A stretch of DNA of 64,000 bases from Owenia fusiformis (taxonomy: Eukaryota > Annelida > Polychaeta > Sabellida > Oweniidae). The notes under the pieces are model-generated. The model saw only the letters and a program-made list of their open reading frames with translations, made no database searches and was not told where the DNA came from. The stretch's first letter is position 1. The number at the start of each line of letters is the position of its first letter. Shown here one piece after another: positions 23,996-36,949 of the stretch. The stretch lies in contig CAIIXF020000001.1 of assembly GCA_903813345.2 (NCBI GenBank), positions 61,023,885-61,087,884 on the forward strand, read 5' to 3'. The position numbers and the translations under genes were made by a program.

Positions 23996-24869
23996 TCCTA
24001 TCTTTTTCGAATCGTAAATATTAATAGTAAAAGTAAATAGTAATAGTGAATGCATCTGTAACAGTTCTAGGGTCACGTGACAATTCCTCGAACTAGACTT
24101 CGTTGAAGGACGCAATAAATGTTCCTGGTTTAGGATCACGAGAACCTTTGCGAAAGTTTCAGATACCCGCCATTCAAAGTACGTGGCTATTTAGGGTTAC
24201 GCGACAATTCTGCGAATATTTGGGGAAATACGCAAGCTTATTATTTGTAATACCATAATTCTTATTGATAGAACTCCATGGCATTTGTTTGACATTTACG
24301 AAATTCGGAATGGCGTTTAGTAATGAATCGGGTCGACACAATATTAAACGCCTTTGGATATATTATTTTGGACAAAGTTTTACTCACTTTATGAACTTTA
24401 TTTGATGGATCATGTAATATATAATTATATATTATATTATATATACATATTCGATTTATCATTTTACGTGTTTCTTTTTGAAAATGTTATATACAGGTGA
24501 TGTATATGTTCAATTGATGTTTTAAAGGCAGAATCAGATCAATGGGGGTGAAAGTGTACAAGCAATGTGTACAATTGACCTACCAATCTATTCCTTACAA
24601 TCTCAAACACAATTTATCTCCCAAAAGATTCACGCTATGTTATAAATTGGTGAAGTTAAAATGGATTCAAAGTGAAAAAATGAGTGAAAAATGCTTAAAT
24701 TCCCCCAAATATTCTTATAGAAAAATAATACGTTATTGTAAATATCTTTAGTTTTCCTGAAATAAAGTATGCACTAAAGTGATTTTAAGAAAATAGACAT
24801 GAAAAGGAATGACATGAGCTGATTCTCTCTTTAAATAAAAATACATTCGTATATATAATTACAATAGTC

Positions 24870-25203
24870 CAACCGTATAGCTCCGCCGAGTAGAGCATGT
24901 ACCTCTTACGCAAAAGGTCCCGATTCGACCCCCGGCTTAGGCAATACTTAATTTACATGTTTGCGTAAAGTACTTCAGGGTGTTTGACTGAGTGGTCCAC
25001 AACTCGTAAAAAGGCCTTCTATGTACTTGTATGACTAAGTATGAGTGCACATAAAGGAACACAGGGTTTCTCCAAGGAGGGGTTCTTGGGTCTACCTTTC
25101 ACGATGACATGCGTTAACGACTGTAAACAGGATATTAATACCCAAGAGGTATTGCTCACCTTCATTGGTGGTAAACAAGATAAAATACAATACAATTCAA
25201 TAA
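24870..25203 (+). mobile_element. tRNA-derived SINE
   Basis: The head at about 24878-24945 is tRNA-like: TAGCTCCGCCGAGTAGAGC resembles a pol III A box and GGTCCCGATTCGACCCC a B box, about 30 bp apart, with CTTACGC in the anticodon-loop position. The arms are too mismatched for a working tRNA. An unrelated body of about 240 bp follows and ends in the simple tail ATACAATACAATTCAATAAA at about 25186-25205, as SINEs do. The parent tRNA could be Val(TAC) by the loop sequence, but this is weak. Confidence 0.6.
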
Positions 25204-25205
25204 AT

Positions 25206-25996
25206 TACATACGAATATTGAAACAGGTCACTTGGACGCCATAATGCCTGAATGCCAAGATATTCCACCGACTTTTCCTTAACATAGAAAAACATTTCCC
25301 CATACTTCATTAGAGTACCAGAGACTTGTAGCAAAACATGAGAAATGATTTGACGGAGTACTATACTAGTGTTTAACATGTTCATCTCTAGGCCATATGA
25401 ATTTATGTGATACAACTTTTGGGTTTACACAAATAGTACTACATGTACTTGAACCAGGACCGAATAAACGATAAATGGCCATGCATAAAAAGAGTAATTT
25501 GAATTTAGAGGTACAATGATGGAGTAATATTACATGAAGACATAGTCGGCGACCCATGCTCTCTAGTTTCTGAAAATTAAATATCCATACGACAAGATCT
25601 ATTGATCAAAACTGGAAAATCCTGACGACTATTTTGGAGGATAATATATCCTTGTGATCCCATATTCGCTAATAAACTTAACATTCGGTTGACTACACTG
25701 TGGACGACTTCACCCATCCGGGTACTACGGAATCGGTGCCCCAGGGGGCTTCACATCCGGTTACACATTCGCCTGTTGGTCCCCACACAAGGACTTAACT
25801 TAGTGTTTTAAGCTTTTGATAAAAAAACGATAGCACCCACTTTTGGATTCATTATGATATCTAATAAAAGAATCCTCGTTTAAATACAATGTATCGATAC
25901 TTAATTTTCAGCCCACCGTGTTTATTAACGGCCTTAGATAAAAGTTTAAAAATAACATTGTCATGCCATCAGTCAGAAAAATGCATTGCATTAGTT
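25206..25996. other. Non-coding stretch
   Basis: No supported exon or repeat. Confidence 0.35.
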
Positions 25997-26675
25997 CACG
26001 CCCGGTGATCACACAAAAAAGATGGAAGGGGATCGGATGAAGGGGGGGGGGGGGAATTTATACATCTTTACGATGGAACAAATTCACAAGAACTCGTGTA
26101 TTTGAAAAAGAAACTAAAAGATACTAAACTCAGTACCCCAGTAAGAAACTGGATATTATATATCTGGAGAATGAAAAATGGGAAAATTTTGAGTCATAAG
26201 AATAAATTCAAGTAGCATGTCTTATCATGTCTTATATACACGTAATCCCCCCCCCCCACTCCATCCGATCCCCCCTCCATCCCAAATTAATTTATTTCGA
26301 TTATTTTTTGTATAACGCATGGAAACTTACTTTAAAAAGTGAGCAATGTCATTAGTATTGTGATAATAACGTTCCTTATACCTATTTATTACAGGTCGTG
26401 TAGACCATTGTTGCCCGATTTATAACAAAAACATTGACTTTTGCACGTTGGTGATGATGCGCCTTTTTTAATAGATCGCATATTATATCTTAGAAGGGTA
26501 TTAGTTCAAAAAAATGATAGATGACCTAACATATTTTGCCATGCACTGTGCCTATTCATTTGGCAATTCAGTTGTAATTTTTCTCTTGAAAAAATAAATT
26601 TTCCAAATTTGTTGAGTTTTCTTGCAGAAATCGCCTAACCCCCCCTCCATCATTTTTGTACGATCACCGGGCGTG
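25997..26675. mobile_element. Inverted-repeat element with G and C runs
   Basis: The 14-bp end CACGCCCGGTGATC at 25997 is mirrored by GATCACCGGGCGTG at 26662-26675. An inner pair follows: GGGGATCGGATGAAGG plus a run of 14 G on the left, and a run of C plus CTCCATCCGATCCCCC on the right (about 26247-26275). A further CCCCCCTCCATCATTTTTGT at about 26640 pairs with the left ACAAAAAAGATGGAAGGGG. This is a nested palindrome of 679 bp without coding capacity, probably a MITE. No target duplication was found. Confidence 0.6.
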
Positions 26676-28620
26676 TCAGTTGCTATAAACACAATAAAGT
26701 ACGTACATTACTGCAGAGACATATAATCACGTTATTCAATGTCTCTGTTTACTGTTGGTACGTGTATTTTATACTAAACAACTATTTTTTATAATTTACA
26801 GCTTATATAGTTTTTGAAAGGGGTTTCCTCCATGTATTGGCAGTAACCTTGGAGTTTAAGTGAAAGAAGTCTTAAGTGTGCCTTCAATGACGGTTGAGGA
26901 TAGTTTTGTGAATAAAGTTCACAAAAGGCCTAACTAGCTCTGAACGAGGAAGTAACCAGTAGTATTAGTTAATCGTGTATCAAGTTTTCTAGAGAGTAGA
27001 GGAACGGGACTATTAGTCACACAGTGTTGTATCTGATGATCTTAAAATCTCAACTTTTGTTGATAAATTCAAATATTTGAAAATTAACACCAACGTCTCA
27101 TTTTTCAAAACTCAGCATTCAAATAAAATACAGTTTATGATGGCAGGAATGATATGTGGATGATGAACAATCTTTCCAAAATTTGCCTGGAGCCTTTAAC
27201 TTTAATCTGATTGTATAGCTTTGTTTTGTGTAATTTTAAACACTGGATAAACACTTTATTTTGTATATCAAGCCTCTTTAACATGCTAATTCTTTCAACA
27301 CTTCCTCTTTAGTGTGAAACTCAGTTTCGTTTTACCAAGGTGGGGCATGGTCACTTTTAATGTCACAATGTAAGTCCTACTCCAACTTTACATTTAAGAT
27401 TGTGTTTTCTTACTCTCCAGATGCTCGGCAGCACTTAGCATGAAAAAGTGCAAACAAAGGGTTCTTTGTTGACTCATCAGGCATTATTAAAATATTTTGA
27501 ACACAGTTGCATTCCACTCCCCCTACACTGGCATGCCCCCCCCTCCCTTGGGTGGGCCCAGAAAATTTTCAAGGGCACTATAAATTTTGAAGCCCAAACA
27601 TTTAGTTGGACCTCAAAAATTGGGCCTTTTTTGGAAAATCTTATAGGCTTTTTGGTCCTTTATAGGGCAACTTTTCAAAAATTGGGCCTCAGATGCAAAT
27701 TTTGGGTTTTAGGGCCCTTGTTAACTCCTGGATCCGCCAGTGCCCTATTATATCTATTTTCTCAATGCCAGGGAATATGTGACCTTGTGTTAGGGAGATT
27801 CGACGCTAACACAAGCACCAGAGAAAATGTATTGAACTAATCCATCACTAGTCCACTATACGTCCCAAACAAATACATCATTTTAATTCTCATATTATTT
27901 CTCAGAATTACTAGGGCGTGTTTTAAATGCATTAATAGAATAGTTTCATACAGAGTGGACGACATTCCTTAGCAAAATATGCTCCTCTCCCGCTTAGCAC
28001 TATTATAAAGTGACCTAATTATAAGTCTTACATCTTACTTTAAACGTAAACAGGGCCATATATAAGGGGTCATAAAATTTCTGGGGACTAGTATTTCTCT
28101 TCACATTCACTTAGTTTATCTTTAAAAGTATAATATATTATTAAGCATTTACATTGATGTACTGTAAATGCACATGTATGGTTTGCAACTTAAGTAGCTG
28201 TTTCAAGTAATGTAATTAAGCTACTTCTCTAACTAACCTCTGTGGTCAGGGTATACTTCTCTGGGAATGATTCTTACAAAGTAGTATACTGTATGTATTG
28301 TCTTTATTGATACATTTTAAATGTTAATTGACCACATCAAAACATCTGACCACCATTGGTGATGATAAAACTGGAGTAAGAATCCCCCAGCTGAGGTACA
28401 TTGACCTTTAACAAGTTTGTTTTGCCGGCCGGTTTTGGGTTCGGTAAACAGACGAGTTTAATATTAGGGGTGCTACCCGTATGCATTTTGTTTAAAAAGT
28501 GTAGGTTATACATTAAAAATTATTCGTGTACACGAATGAGTGGAATCTCTTTTTATGTTAAAATGAAGATGAGTATTGTCTAAGTTGGTGGTTACACGGG
28601 TGATCCGCTCGATTACGCAA
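26676..28620. other. Non-coding stretch
   Basis: The 130-codon plus-strand frame at 27448-27840 is rich in Phe/Leu/Trp and stems from low-complexity TTGGGCC-type sequence without splice or start support, so I do not call it. Nothing else supported. Confidence 0.35.
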
Positions 28621-28647
28621 GTTACCGAAACGGCTCGTTTCGGTAAC
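28621..28647. other. Perfect 12-bp hairpin
   Basis: GTTACCGAAACG, loop GCT, then CGTTTCGGTAAC: a perfect 12-bp stem with a 3-base loop, GC-rich relative to its surroundings. It directly abuts the palindrome at 28648-29090 and may be part of the same element. Confidence 0.7.
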
Positions 28648-29090
28648 AAAATGTCGGAACGTCGAAGGTACGGTTTTTCTTTTTTCCTTATTTCACGCGT
28701 TGTAGGCAGAATCCTCAGGACGTTTTTTCTCACAAATGTAAATGAGTATAATATGTTTTAGAACATGTACATGTTTGCGAAAAATGGCTCAGAAGACAAG
28801 GAATCGTCGGTTTAATTCCTCACTTAGTTACTTAAATAGTTTGGGTTAAAAGTGCAGATCTTATGTTTTTCGAAATACCGTGTATGTAACTTAAGTGAGG
28901 AATTATTCGAAACTGAAGAGTTAAATCGACGATTCTGTTGTCTTCTGAACTATTTGTTCACAAATGTGTACATTTTCTTAAACATAGGATACTGATACAC
29001 GTTTGTATTAAAAATGTCTTGGGAATTCTGCCACAAAGTGTGAAATAAGGAAAAAAGAAAAATCGTACCTTCGATGTTCCATTTTGTTGA
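28648..29090. mobile_element. Palindromic element (MITE-like)
   Basis: The left arm at about 28648-28840 (AAAATGTCGGAACGTCGAAG, GTACG-TTTTTCTTTTTT, GAAGACAAGGAATCGTCG, TTCCTCACTTA) is mirrored in the right arm at about 28890-29090 (TAAGTGAGGAATTATTCGAA, CGACGATTCTGTTGTCTTC, AGAAAAATCGTACCTTCGAT, GTTCCATTTTGTT). Arms are about 200 bp and diverged. No coding capacity. Confidence 0.65.
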
Positions 29091-31607
29091 TGTTGATGTT
29101 TTGATGTTTCATTTTCCCCATGATTTTTTACTGGGACTAGGGACTTGATGGGTTTTATTTCGAGGGACAATATGATATGTATTTCCCGAGGGCCTGGGGG
29201 CAAGAGGGGAATATCATATATGTCACGAGGAATTAGAAAATCAAATTATTAAAATTAACCAATATTTAATTCCGACCAGTAACTATGCTGAGATGACTTG
29301 GTTCATAAAATCATATCTGATTTTTGTATGAAACAAAACCAGACTATATATTATATCTACAAAATATGACCTTTATGACATTTTGAAATATCATTGAAAT
29401 ATCATTGTTCAGCATCAAAAAAATTAACAATACGTATACGCATATTGCTCAGATTTTTATGACCTGATGACGTTTGTCCGTGCATGGGCGGGCTTCCAAT
29501 CCCATGGTCCGTGTCAGAGCATGATGATAAAATTACAATTTGTTGATAGGCTTAAAATGGGACAGCATCCCAGGACGCGAATATGAATTTCACGTGCGGG
29601 ATTGAGAGGTAAATACGATTTTCGTGAGAGGGATTGAGTGAAACAATACGATTATTTTCAATATCAAAAATTTTCCGATTTTTATAGACATAAAACGTTT
29701 TACAACAAATTACTAATTCCCGTAGGTAAGGAGAAATAAGGTAGGAACAATCGATATTAAGCTTGAATAACAACTTAGGCCCATCATCCTATGTAATTGT
29801 CCAGTCTGGATTGTCAATTATTGTTGCGGTCCACTTCAGCTTATGCTGTTATGGGTTATTGTCAAGATCTTAACTTTCCGTATTTGACACTTATTTACAA
29901 AACAATCAGTGATCCTCGTTTAATTTATCCCTAAAATCACGGCATGATGAAGAGTATGCTAGGTAGGCTACACTTGCCCGTATCCAGGCTCCCATGCAAG
30001 AGGGAGAGCTTTTGCCATGGAGGAGCTCTTTTACATACTTCAGTGAAACTGAAAAGTGCTAAGAATGGTGAAAATTGCATGATTTTGTTTGAAAGAATTT
30101 CTGGCCGGGGAGGGGGGGGGGCTTCCGGTGCCCAAGCTCCCCCTGGCTACAAGCCTGGTACAGCCGGATAGTTTTAATCGGTCTGCTAACATAACATTGT
30201 TACATCACCATCAGCAAGTGCATCGTTAACAAAGAACATTTAAGAAATGACCAGATAAGTCACATAGCCTTGACTTTCAAATATCATGTGAATTTTGCAC
30301 GATCGAACAACATCTTATGAATACAAGCCCGTTTCTAAAAACTTAAGGCTATGACGTCATATTACGTGACCCATTGTCCACTAAGTATTATGCCAGAGAA
30401 CAATTGCATTGGTAGAATATTTCCATGGTAGCATTCTATTCCCAGTAAAAGAAAAGAAAACATGTAGAGAACAACTGAGAATGACACTTCAATAAAATAA
30501 AATAAAAAAATGCGGAAAGTGGGGTTCCAGGTATCTCAAGAGTCTGCCTCGGAAGATGGAGAACCGCCAGGCCACGCAAGAAAACGGGTATATATTGAAC
30601 GTTTTTGTAAAATGAAAATGTAGCACTTAACATTTGTTTTTCCATTTCTTTCGGCGAATCAGCAAGCAATAATCTAAAAACTGAGAAACCGAGTTGAAGA
30701 ACTATTAATCCAATCGGAGGGGGTGTAAGTTGTCACTCGTTATTTTTGTACCTGACTTTTTTGTACCGAAATTCCCTACAAAATTTCCCTGCTAATCACT
30801 CTAATTTCCTGATGTTGAGAGAATGTGTTTCGAGCAACAATAAAAGGTCAATGACGCAGATTAGAACGTGGTGTAAATTTCAAATTGTGAATTAAAGTGT
30901 AAGCATTTAAGGATCTACGTTGGGATCTGTACCGCCGATTACGGTAAAACCTGTGTTAGTGAACACCAATACCCCTCAGCCCAGTGAACCCCTATCAATA
31001 GTGAGCGCTTTATTTGGCAAAACCTTTTTCTCCCATTGGTTCCCATGTTACGGTTCATTCCTATAGTGAACACCTACCAACTATGAAAAGTGAACACCAA
31101 ATCTGGCAAAATTAATTTAATTATCCTGTGTACATTGAATATTGAATCAGATATCAATGATTTCTCACATATAGATTTTCCGTAATTGGTTTCAGCGGTT
31201 ATGTGTGACTTATTATAATTCTAAATAAGCTTTTTTGTGGTTTGGTTAGGTTTAAGAATATTCACGTGTTTGCATGTAAGAATTTATGATCCACTCGAAA
31301 ATATTTCGTACATCTCCATTTGCCATTTAGTATCATATGACTGTTTGATATAACCATAAAGTGACCATAGTTTTACTTCAAGACTGTGACCCCCCCCCCA
31401 TCTCCTTCGACAACAATAAAGGGGGTGGGTCTAGGGTCTTGAAGCAAGACTAAAAATTCATAACAATGGGTCAATTTACAGCACTATATACTAGTATTCG
31501 GAAAAGGTATTACTGAGTCTCGTTAAGTGAGTTGAGTCGAGACCCTCCCCCAATCTAGACCGAAACGCCATTGTCGTCTGCGTTTGTATGATATGTTGTC
31601 ATTTCAG
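29091..31607. other. Mostly non-coding; pogo-like repeat fragment at 30945-31115
   Basis: The segment at 30945-31115 begins GTAAAACCTGTGTTAGTGAA and carries AGTGAACACC motifs, resembling the end of pogo/Tigger-type elements also seen near 51.5 and 52.1 kb. A local palindrome around CCCGAGGGCCTGGGGGC lies at about 29160-29220. The first exon(s) of the EF-hand gene should lie in or before this stretch but could not be identified. Confidence 0.4.
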
Positions 31608-34600
31608 GATTTCAACGCTGCATACTCAGATTCAAACTCTTCGATCGACGATGGATCAGAAATTAATACAACCGTACATCAGAGTTTACTGGGTGAGTCT
31701 TATATAAATAACCAGGCACCATGCAAATTCATACATTATTCGCAAAGAATATAGAGAGCAATCAAGCAGAAGAAGTCACGCAGTAGGAAAAAATAAATTT
31801 CCAATTATTTTTTGTTTCAGAAAACAAAGATCTCCTTGCCCTCGGTGCAGGTACAACAGAACATAAAGACCCCGATCCTGAATCCCCGCAATGGTACAAG
31901 GAGCTGAACGAGGAGCATGTACAAGCATTCAGAGAGGTAAATAAAAAGAAATAAAAGGCACTTGTCTTTCGTTTTCAATATGATAAGATTACACGGTACA
32001 CACAGTTCACAGGACACAGTTCCTCTCTGACTGAGACGAATTAAATGATATCTCCTAATTACAGGTATTCGAACTTCTTGATGCTGATGGTGGTGGAAGT
32101 ATTGACGCATCTGAACTGTACGTATGCTTGAAAGATTTGGAACTGGGCATAACTAAGGAGGAGATTGAAGTTGTACTTCTTGATCTGGATAAGGACGGCA
32201 ATGGCGAAATTGATTTCGATGAGTTTCTGTACGCTATGACTGAAACAGAGCGCTTCTTGGATAACTTACCCGGTACATAGTGCTAATCTCACCATACCCT
32301 CATTATTATATAGAACACTCAAACATGTAATGCGCAAACCATCCTTTACGTTATTTGCATTAAGCTTTTTATCTGAAGGTAATTTCAAGAGCTGCTTTCA
32401 GTTAATCATGACACCCATGCTCTAAAAGTCAGTGTGAGAAACATAGATATGTGTTCCATTTCAGACGACGACACTGGGAAGACAGATGCCCGTGGATACA
32501 GCGACAGACAGACCCTTTTCTTCAGTGCAATTACGAAATTCGCTATTAAAAACTCAGTTGGCTCAGTTGGGCGTTACTATTCCAACAAAGCGAGGCAGAT
32601 GCCTCATGTGCTACATCACTACACCGCTGGGGCACGACTTATAGGTCTCACCGACCGGCAACTCGCGCGCCATTTAAAACAAATGCAATCGGACAACAAA
32701 GGCAATAAATCACCATATGCCCAACCGTTACAATTTGTCATCTCATCCGGAACCCCTAAAAAGAGAAAGATAAGGAGACGCCCTGCAACAGCCGCAAAGG
32801 CCACAGCGACCACATCCACACGTAGACCTGCATCTGCTCATGCCATTAAGCGGGGACCTTCGTACGACAACAACACGCTGAGTGCAGAGGAGTATGAGTA
32901 CATGATGCGACAAAAGGGATCGTTCAGAGGGAGGAGGACTGCAGTCACATCAGAATCACCGGAGTTGAAGAAAATTTTGGTGAGAAACGTAAAACAGTAT
33001 TCCGTTCTCTCTTAATTTTACCTGTAAAACAAAGTCAATCCTGCACTTTTCAAATGAAAACCACACTATAGTTTGTTTTCCCTGCAGTTCGCAATTTCAA
33101 AAGAAACGTGAACTTTGACAAGAACATATTGTTGACCTCTCTTTTGAAAAGAAACTTTTGTTCTGTAGCAAGAAGCTTTTTGACAAGAAATATCGACGCA
33201 GTAATGAAACATCAGTGGAGACTTCCAAAAATAGCCCAGACTTATCTAAAGTTCTTAATTGATTCATTATAGAAAACATTTGAACACTGGGCAGAGAAGG
33301 GAAGCGTAATGGCTAAACTACCAGGTGCCCATTTGGTTCCAGAAGTGAAGAAAAGAATAGGTGAGGACTCTGCTACATTCAACACTGAATCTTACAATAT
33401 TACACAAGCTAGTTTTGGCATTCTGATAGAATTTTTGAAGTCCAATCCAAAGAAGATTGAGATTCAATTGAGATTCAAGTACACTGTAAAAACAGTAAAC
33501 AATTATCTCAGAACTTTAAATATAGTTAAGAAATCCCGGGAGAAATCTCCGACATCCTCTGGTGTAATATAGAGTATCCATTGAATATTAAATTTGTAAT
33601 TGAATAGAGTACTGATATGTCCCTTTTACAGAAGACGGGGCACTAAATGAAGACAATCCTTTGTGCAGTAGCCTCAGAAAGCGCAAACAACACCAGAAAA
33701 CACAGAAAGCTCTTTCAGAAGCTGGTAAGTAAGGCCACAAACAGGCTCGTTGATATTTGTGTATTTATATTATAAGATTACTGGTTGCTAATTTCAGGCG
33801 CAACGGTAAATTCAAGAGAACCATTGCTATATATAACATATGTTCTTCAAAATCCGATACGAAGCATTATATGGTTTATTTACCCAGAATCTGGCAAAGT
33901 AAACAAGAAGGGGAAGCCTAAGCCGAGAGGTTGGACCATACCACGAATAGAAATGGGTCAGGTTGAGCTGCCATTGCTTAAAGTCAACAAGAACTTCAAG
34001 GGCTTCACCATAGAAGATCTCCCAAATATAAGAACCAAGGTGAGGGTTTCTTTAAATAATTTCCAAAAACATCTAATAATCCAAATTAGTGTTATTGATT
34101 TTGGAGGAATCTCCCTTGGCATATCACTATGTGCTCCAAACACTTTCACCATAAAAGAGCTCAAGAAAGTGTAACCGAAATTGGGACAATTGGACACTAA
34201 GTCTGATACTCAATGTTAAATAAACTAATAAATTCCCAAAAATTAAGGCCAGTATACAAATATACATGTATAATAGAAATGAATGAGTGAATGTATCCAA
34301 TTCACTGTTCCAAAGCTGGATGACTCTACCTGCAGTTAGGTTCATTCAAGATGGTTGCCGAAATTCTTTCGTTTTCGATAAACCTCCGATTTCAGCTAAA
34401 CTAAGTTGAATCTGGATTCCAAATGTTTCGCCATGTAATTTAAAATGCGCAGCATCTCGTGCATCAAGACACAATGCATTGAGTCTTGGGTTTAGATTCT
34501 TCTTACAAATTGCAAACTATTCTCTACCATGTCACTTAAAAATCACTAAAAGAACATATTTTCAATGAAACTTTCTATGAGGGTTAAGTTGGCAAAGCAT

Positions 34601-35353
34601 CAATTTCAATCTGTAGTGTCAAGTTGTCACCTTGACAACCACATAATGAGTGACCTTGGATGCGGCGATTGGTGATATAATGCAATGCACTGCAATTATA
34701 TGAAATAATGTGTTCGAATCGGATACACCTTGCCTAGCTATGTGTGAATTGACGATTACAATGAATATTGTACTTTTTATTGAAAAATTCAAAATGACCA
34801 TCACGTTATTTACCCAACATGCCCAAGACCTAAACAGATACTGGCACTAGTCTGCTCTTGCATCTGTAGAAAGTGGTTTTCCTGATCTATTGATGACAAG
34901 ACTGTTGTGACGCCAGCAAGCCCAGTAGCACGAGATGTCCACAATATAGCACTTGGAAAAGTGCTACGAAAAGATTGTGTTGCATTTGATGATTATTGTC
35001 GAAATTGGACGTTCATCTTAAACAGCAAAGTGTTGCTTTTCCAGGTATCTGATGTGATAGACGATTACTACACCGCGCTAAGACGATTAAAGGTGAAGAC
35101 GGCATTCGAACATTGGGAGAATTTACACACTGACAAAATCCCAACTGTGAACCTACAAGAGAGTTTCAGGAGGGTTTATAGGGCTTACTCTCCACACGCG
35201 GAGAACGAGGTGTTTGTCGTATGTCCTTGGATACCGGGCCCAGGATATACTGGTGTAAGATCACCCGAGCACACATACCGCCCTACTAGTGCATATAGTG
35301 GCTATAGTAGCTATGACGATTATGGAAACCATTTCTCAAAATGTAAAACATGA
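31608..35353 (+). CDS. EF-hand protein, eight exons (5' end not found)
   Basis: Exons 31608-31692, 31821-31936, 32065-32272, 32465-32979, 33273-33360, 33632-33724, 33798-34039 and 35045-35353 join in one frame through GT/AG introns, giving 551 residues to a TGA at 35351. The start is missing. Residue numbers count from the first exon seen. Two canonical EF-hand loops lie at about 73-84 (DADGGGSIDASE) and 109-120 (DKDGNGEIDFDE), with acidic residues at positions 1, 3, 9 and 12. After them come a conserved-looking SVGRYYSNKARQMPHVLHHY segment, a basic stretch rich in Lys/Arg, Ala and Thr (KKRKIRRRPATAAK), and a C-terminal part with AFEHWENLHTDKIPTVNLQE and a Tyr/Ser-rich tail. HW motifs recur (FEHWAEKG, FEHWENLH). 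I cannot name the family. A calcium-responsive role is inferred from the EF hands only. Confidence 0.85.
34040..35044 (+). other. Last intron of the EF-hand gene
   Basis: Intron between the GAACCAAG|GTGAGG donor and the TTGCTTTTCCAG acceptor, about 1.0 kb. The open frame on its right side (34907 onwards) is intron read-through joined to the true last exon, so the coding exon should start at 35045 and not at the upstream ATG. Confidence 0.75.
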
Positions 35354-35714
35354 CCTTATCATAAATATAGTTTGGATATTACTTTCTCGCATATTGCATT
35401 GTTTAACTGTTCGACATTCATTTGACATCAAACGTGTATTATGACATAAACTTTTTTTAACTACCAAGCGATCTCTAAGCACAAGTGGCTGTTAACAACT
35501 ATAAGTGCCTTTAAATCATTGTGTGGGTAGACAGCATAAAATGGGAAAGTGAAGAGGCGTGTCAAATAAAATACAATTTGTAAAAATCAATTTCAATAAC
35601 AATAGAAAATAAAAAGTCTAAATGTGATATTTTATTATTACAGGTGCGCCACTCTTGTGTCTAAATCTAAAATACACAACATAAATATATAGCACAGTAT
35701 TACATCGTTTACTC

Positions 35715-36948
35715 GAGACACAAACTAACTCATCTAATTCATACTCAAGACATGAATCTATTCATCAAACTCAAACTCCAGACACGAACTTACTCATCTA
35801 GCTCAAACTCACTCTTACTCAAGACACATAATTACTCATCCAACTCATACTCAAGACACAAACTAACTCATCTAATCCATACTCAAGACACGAATCTATT
35901 CATCTAACTCAAACTCCAGACACGAACTTACTCATCTAGCTCAAACTCAAGACACGAACTTACTCATACAATCTAACTCATACTCGAGACAAGAACTTAC
36001 TCATCCAACTCATACTCAAGACACGAACTTACTCATCCAACTCATACTCGAGACACAAACTAACTCATCTAATTCATACTCGAGACACGAACTTACTCAT
36101 CTAACCCATACTCAAGACATGAACTTACTCATCTAACCCATACTCAAGACACGAATCTATTCATCTAACTCAAACTCCAGACACGAACTTACTCATATAA
36201 CCCATAATCGAGACACGAACTTACTCATCCAACTCATACTCAAGACACAAACTTACTAAAGTACCTCGTACTCAAGACACAAACTTACTCATCCAGCCCA
36301 TACTCAAGACACGAACTTACTCATCTAACTCATAATCAAGACACGAACTTACTCATCTAACTCATACTCAAGACACGAACTTACTCATCTAACTCTTGCT
36401 CAAGACACGAAATTAGTCATCTAACTCATACTCAAGACACGAACTTTCTCATCTAACTCATACTCAAGACACGAACTTACTCATCTAACTCATACTCAAG
36501 ACACAAACTTACTCATCTAACTCATTATCAAGACACGAACTTACTCATCTAACCCATACTCGAGACACGAACTTACTCATCCAACTCATACTCAAGACAC
36601 AAACTTACTCATCTAACTCATACTCAAGACACGAACTTACTCATCTAACTCATACTCAAGACACGAACTTACTCAACTAACTCATACTCAAGACACGAAC
36701 TTAATCATCTAACTCATACTCAAGACACGAACTTACTCAACTAACTCATACTCAAGACACGAATTTACTCATCTAACTCATACTCAAGACAAGAACTTAC
36801 TCATCTAACTCATACTCAAGACACGAACTTACTCATCGAACTCATACTCAAGACACGAAATTACTCATCTTACTCATACTCAAGACAAGAACTTACTCAT
36901 CTAACTCATACTCAAGACACAAACTTACTCATCTAACTCATACTCAAT
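35715..36948. repeat. 32-bp minisatellite, about 38 units
   Basis: Consensus ACTCATCTAACTCATACTCA followed by AGACACGAACTT, 32 bp. Substitutions such as ACTCATCCAA, ACTCGAGACAC and CACAAACTT recur in groups, suggesting local duplications. It is more diverged at its left end. No coding potential. Confidence 0.95.
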
Positions 36949-36949
36949 A

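Noticed and set aside
24878-24950. Functional tRNA gene
   Set aside because: Both pol III boxes are visible but the stems are too mismatched; it is a SINE head.
27448-27840. 130-codon plus-strand frame
   Set aside because: Composition follows TTGGGCC/AAATTTT low-complexity DNA; no start context, splice sites or recognisable domain.
33309-33572. Independent 87-codon gene
   Set aside because: Its first part is exon 5 of the EF-hand gene; the rest is read-through into the intron after the GTGAGG donor.
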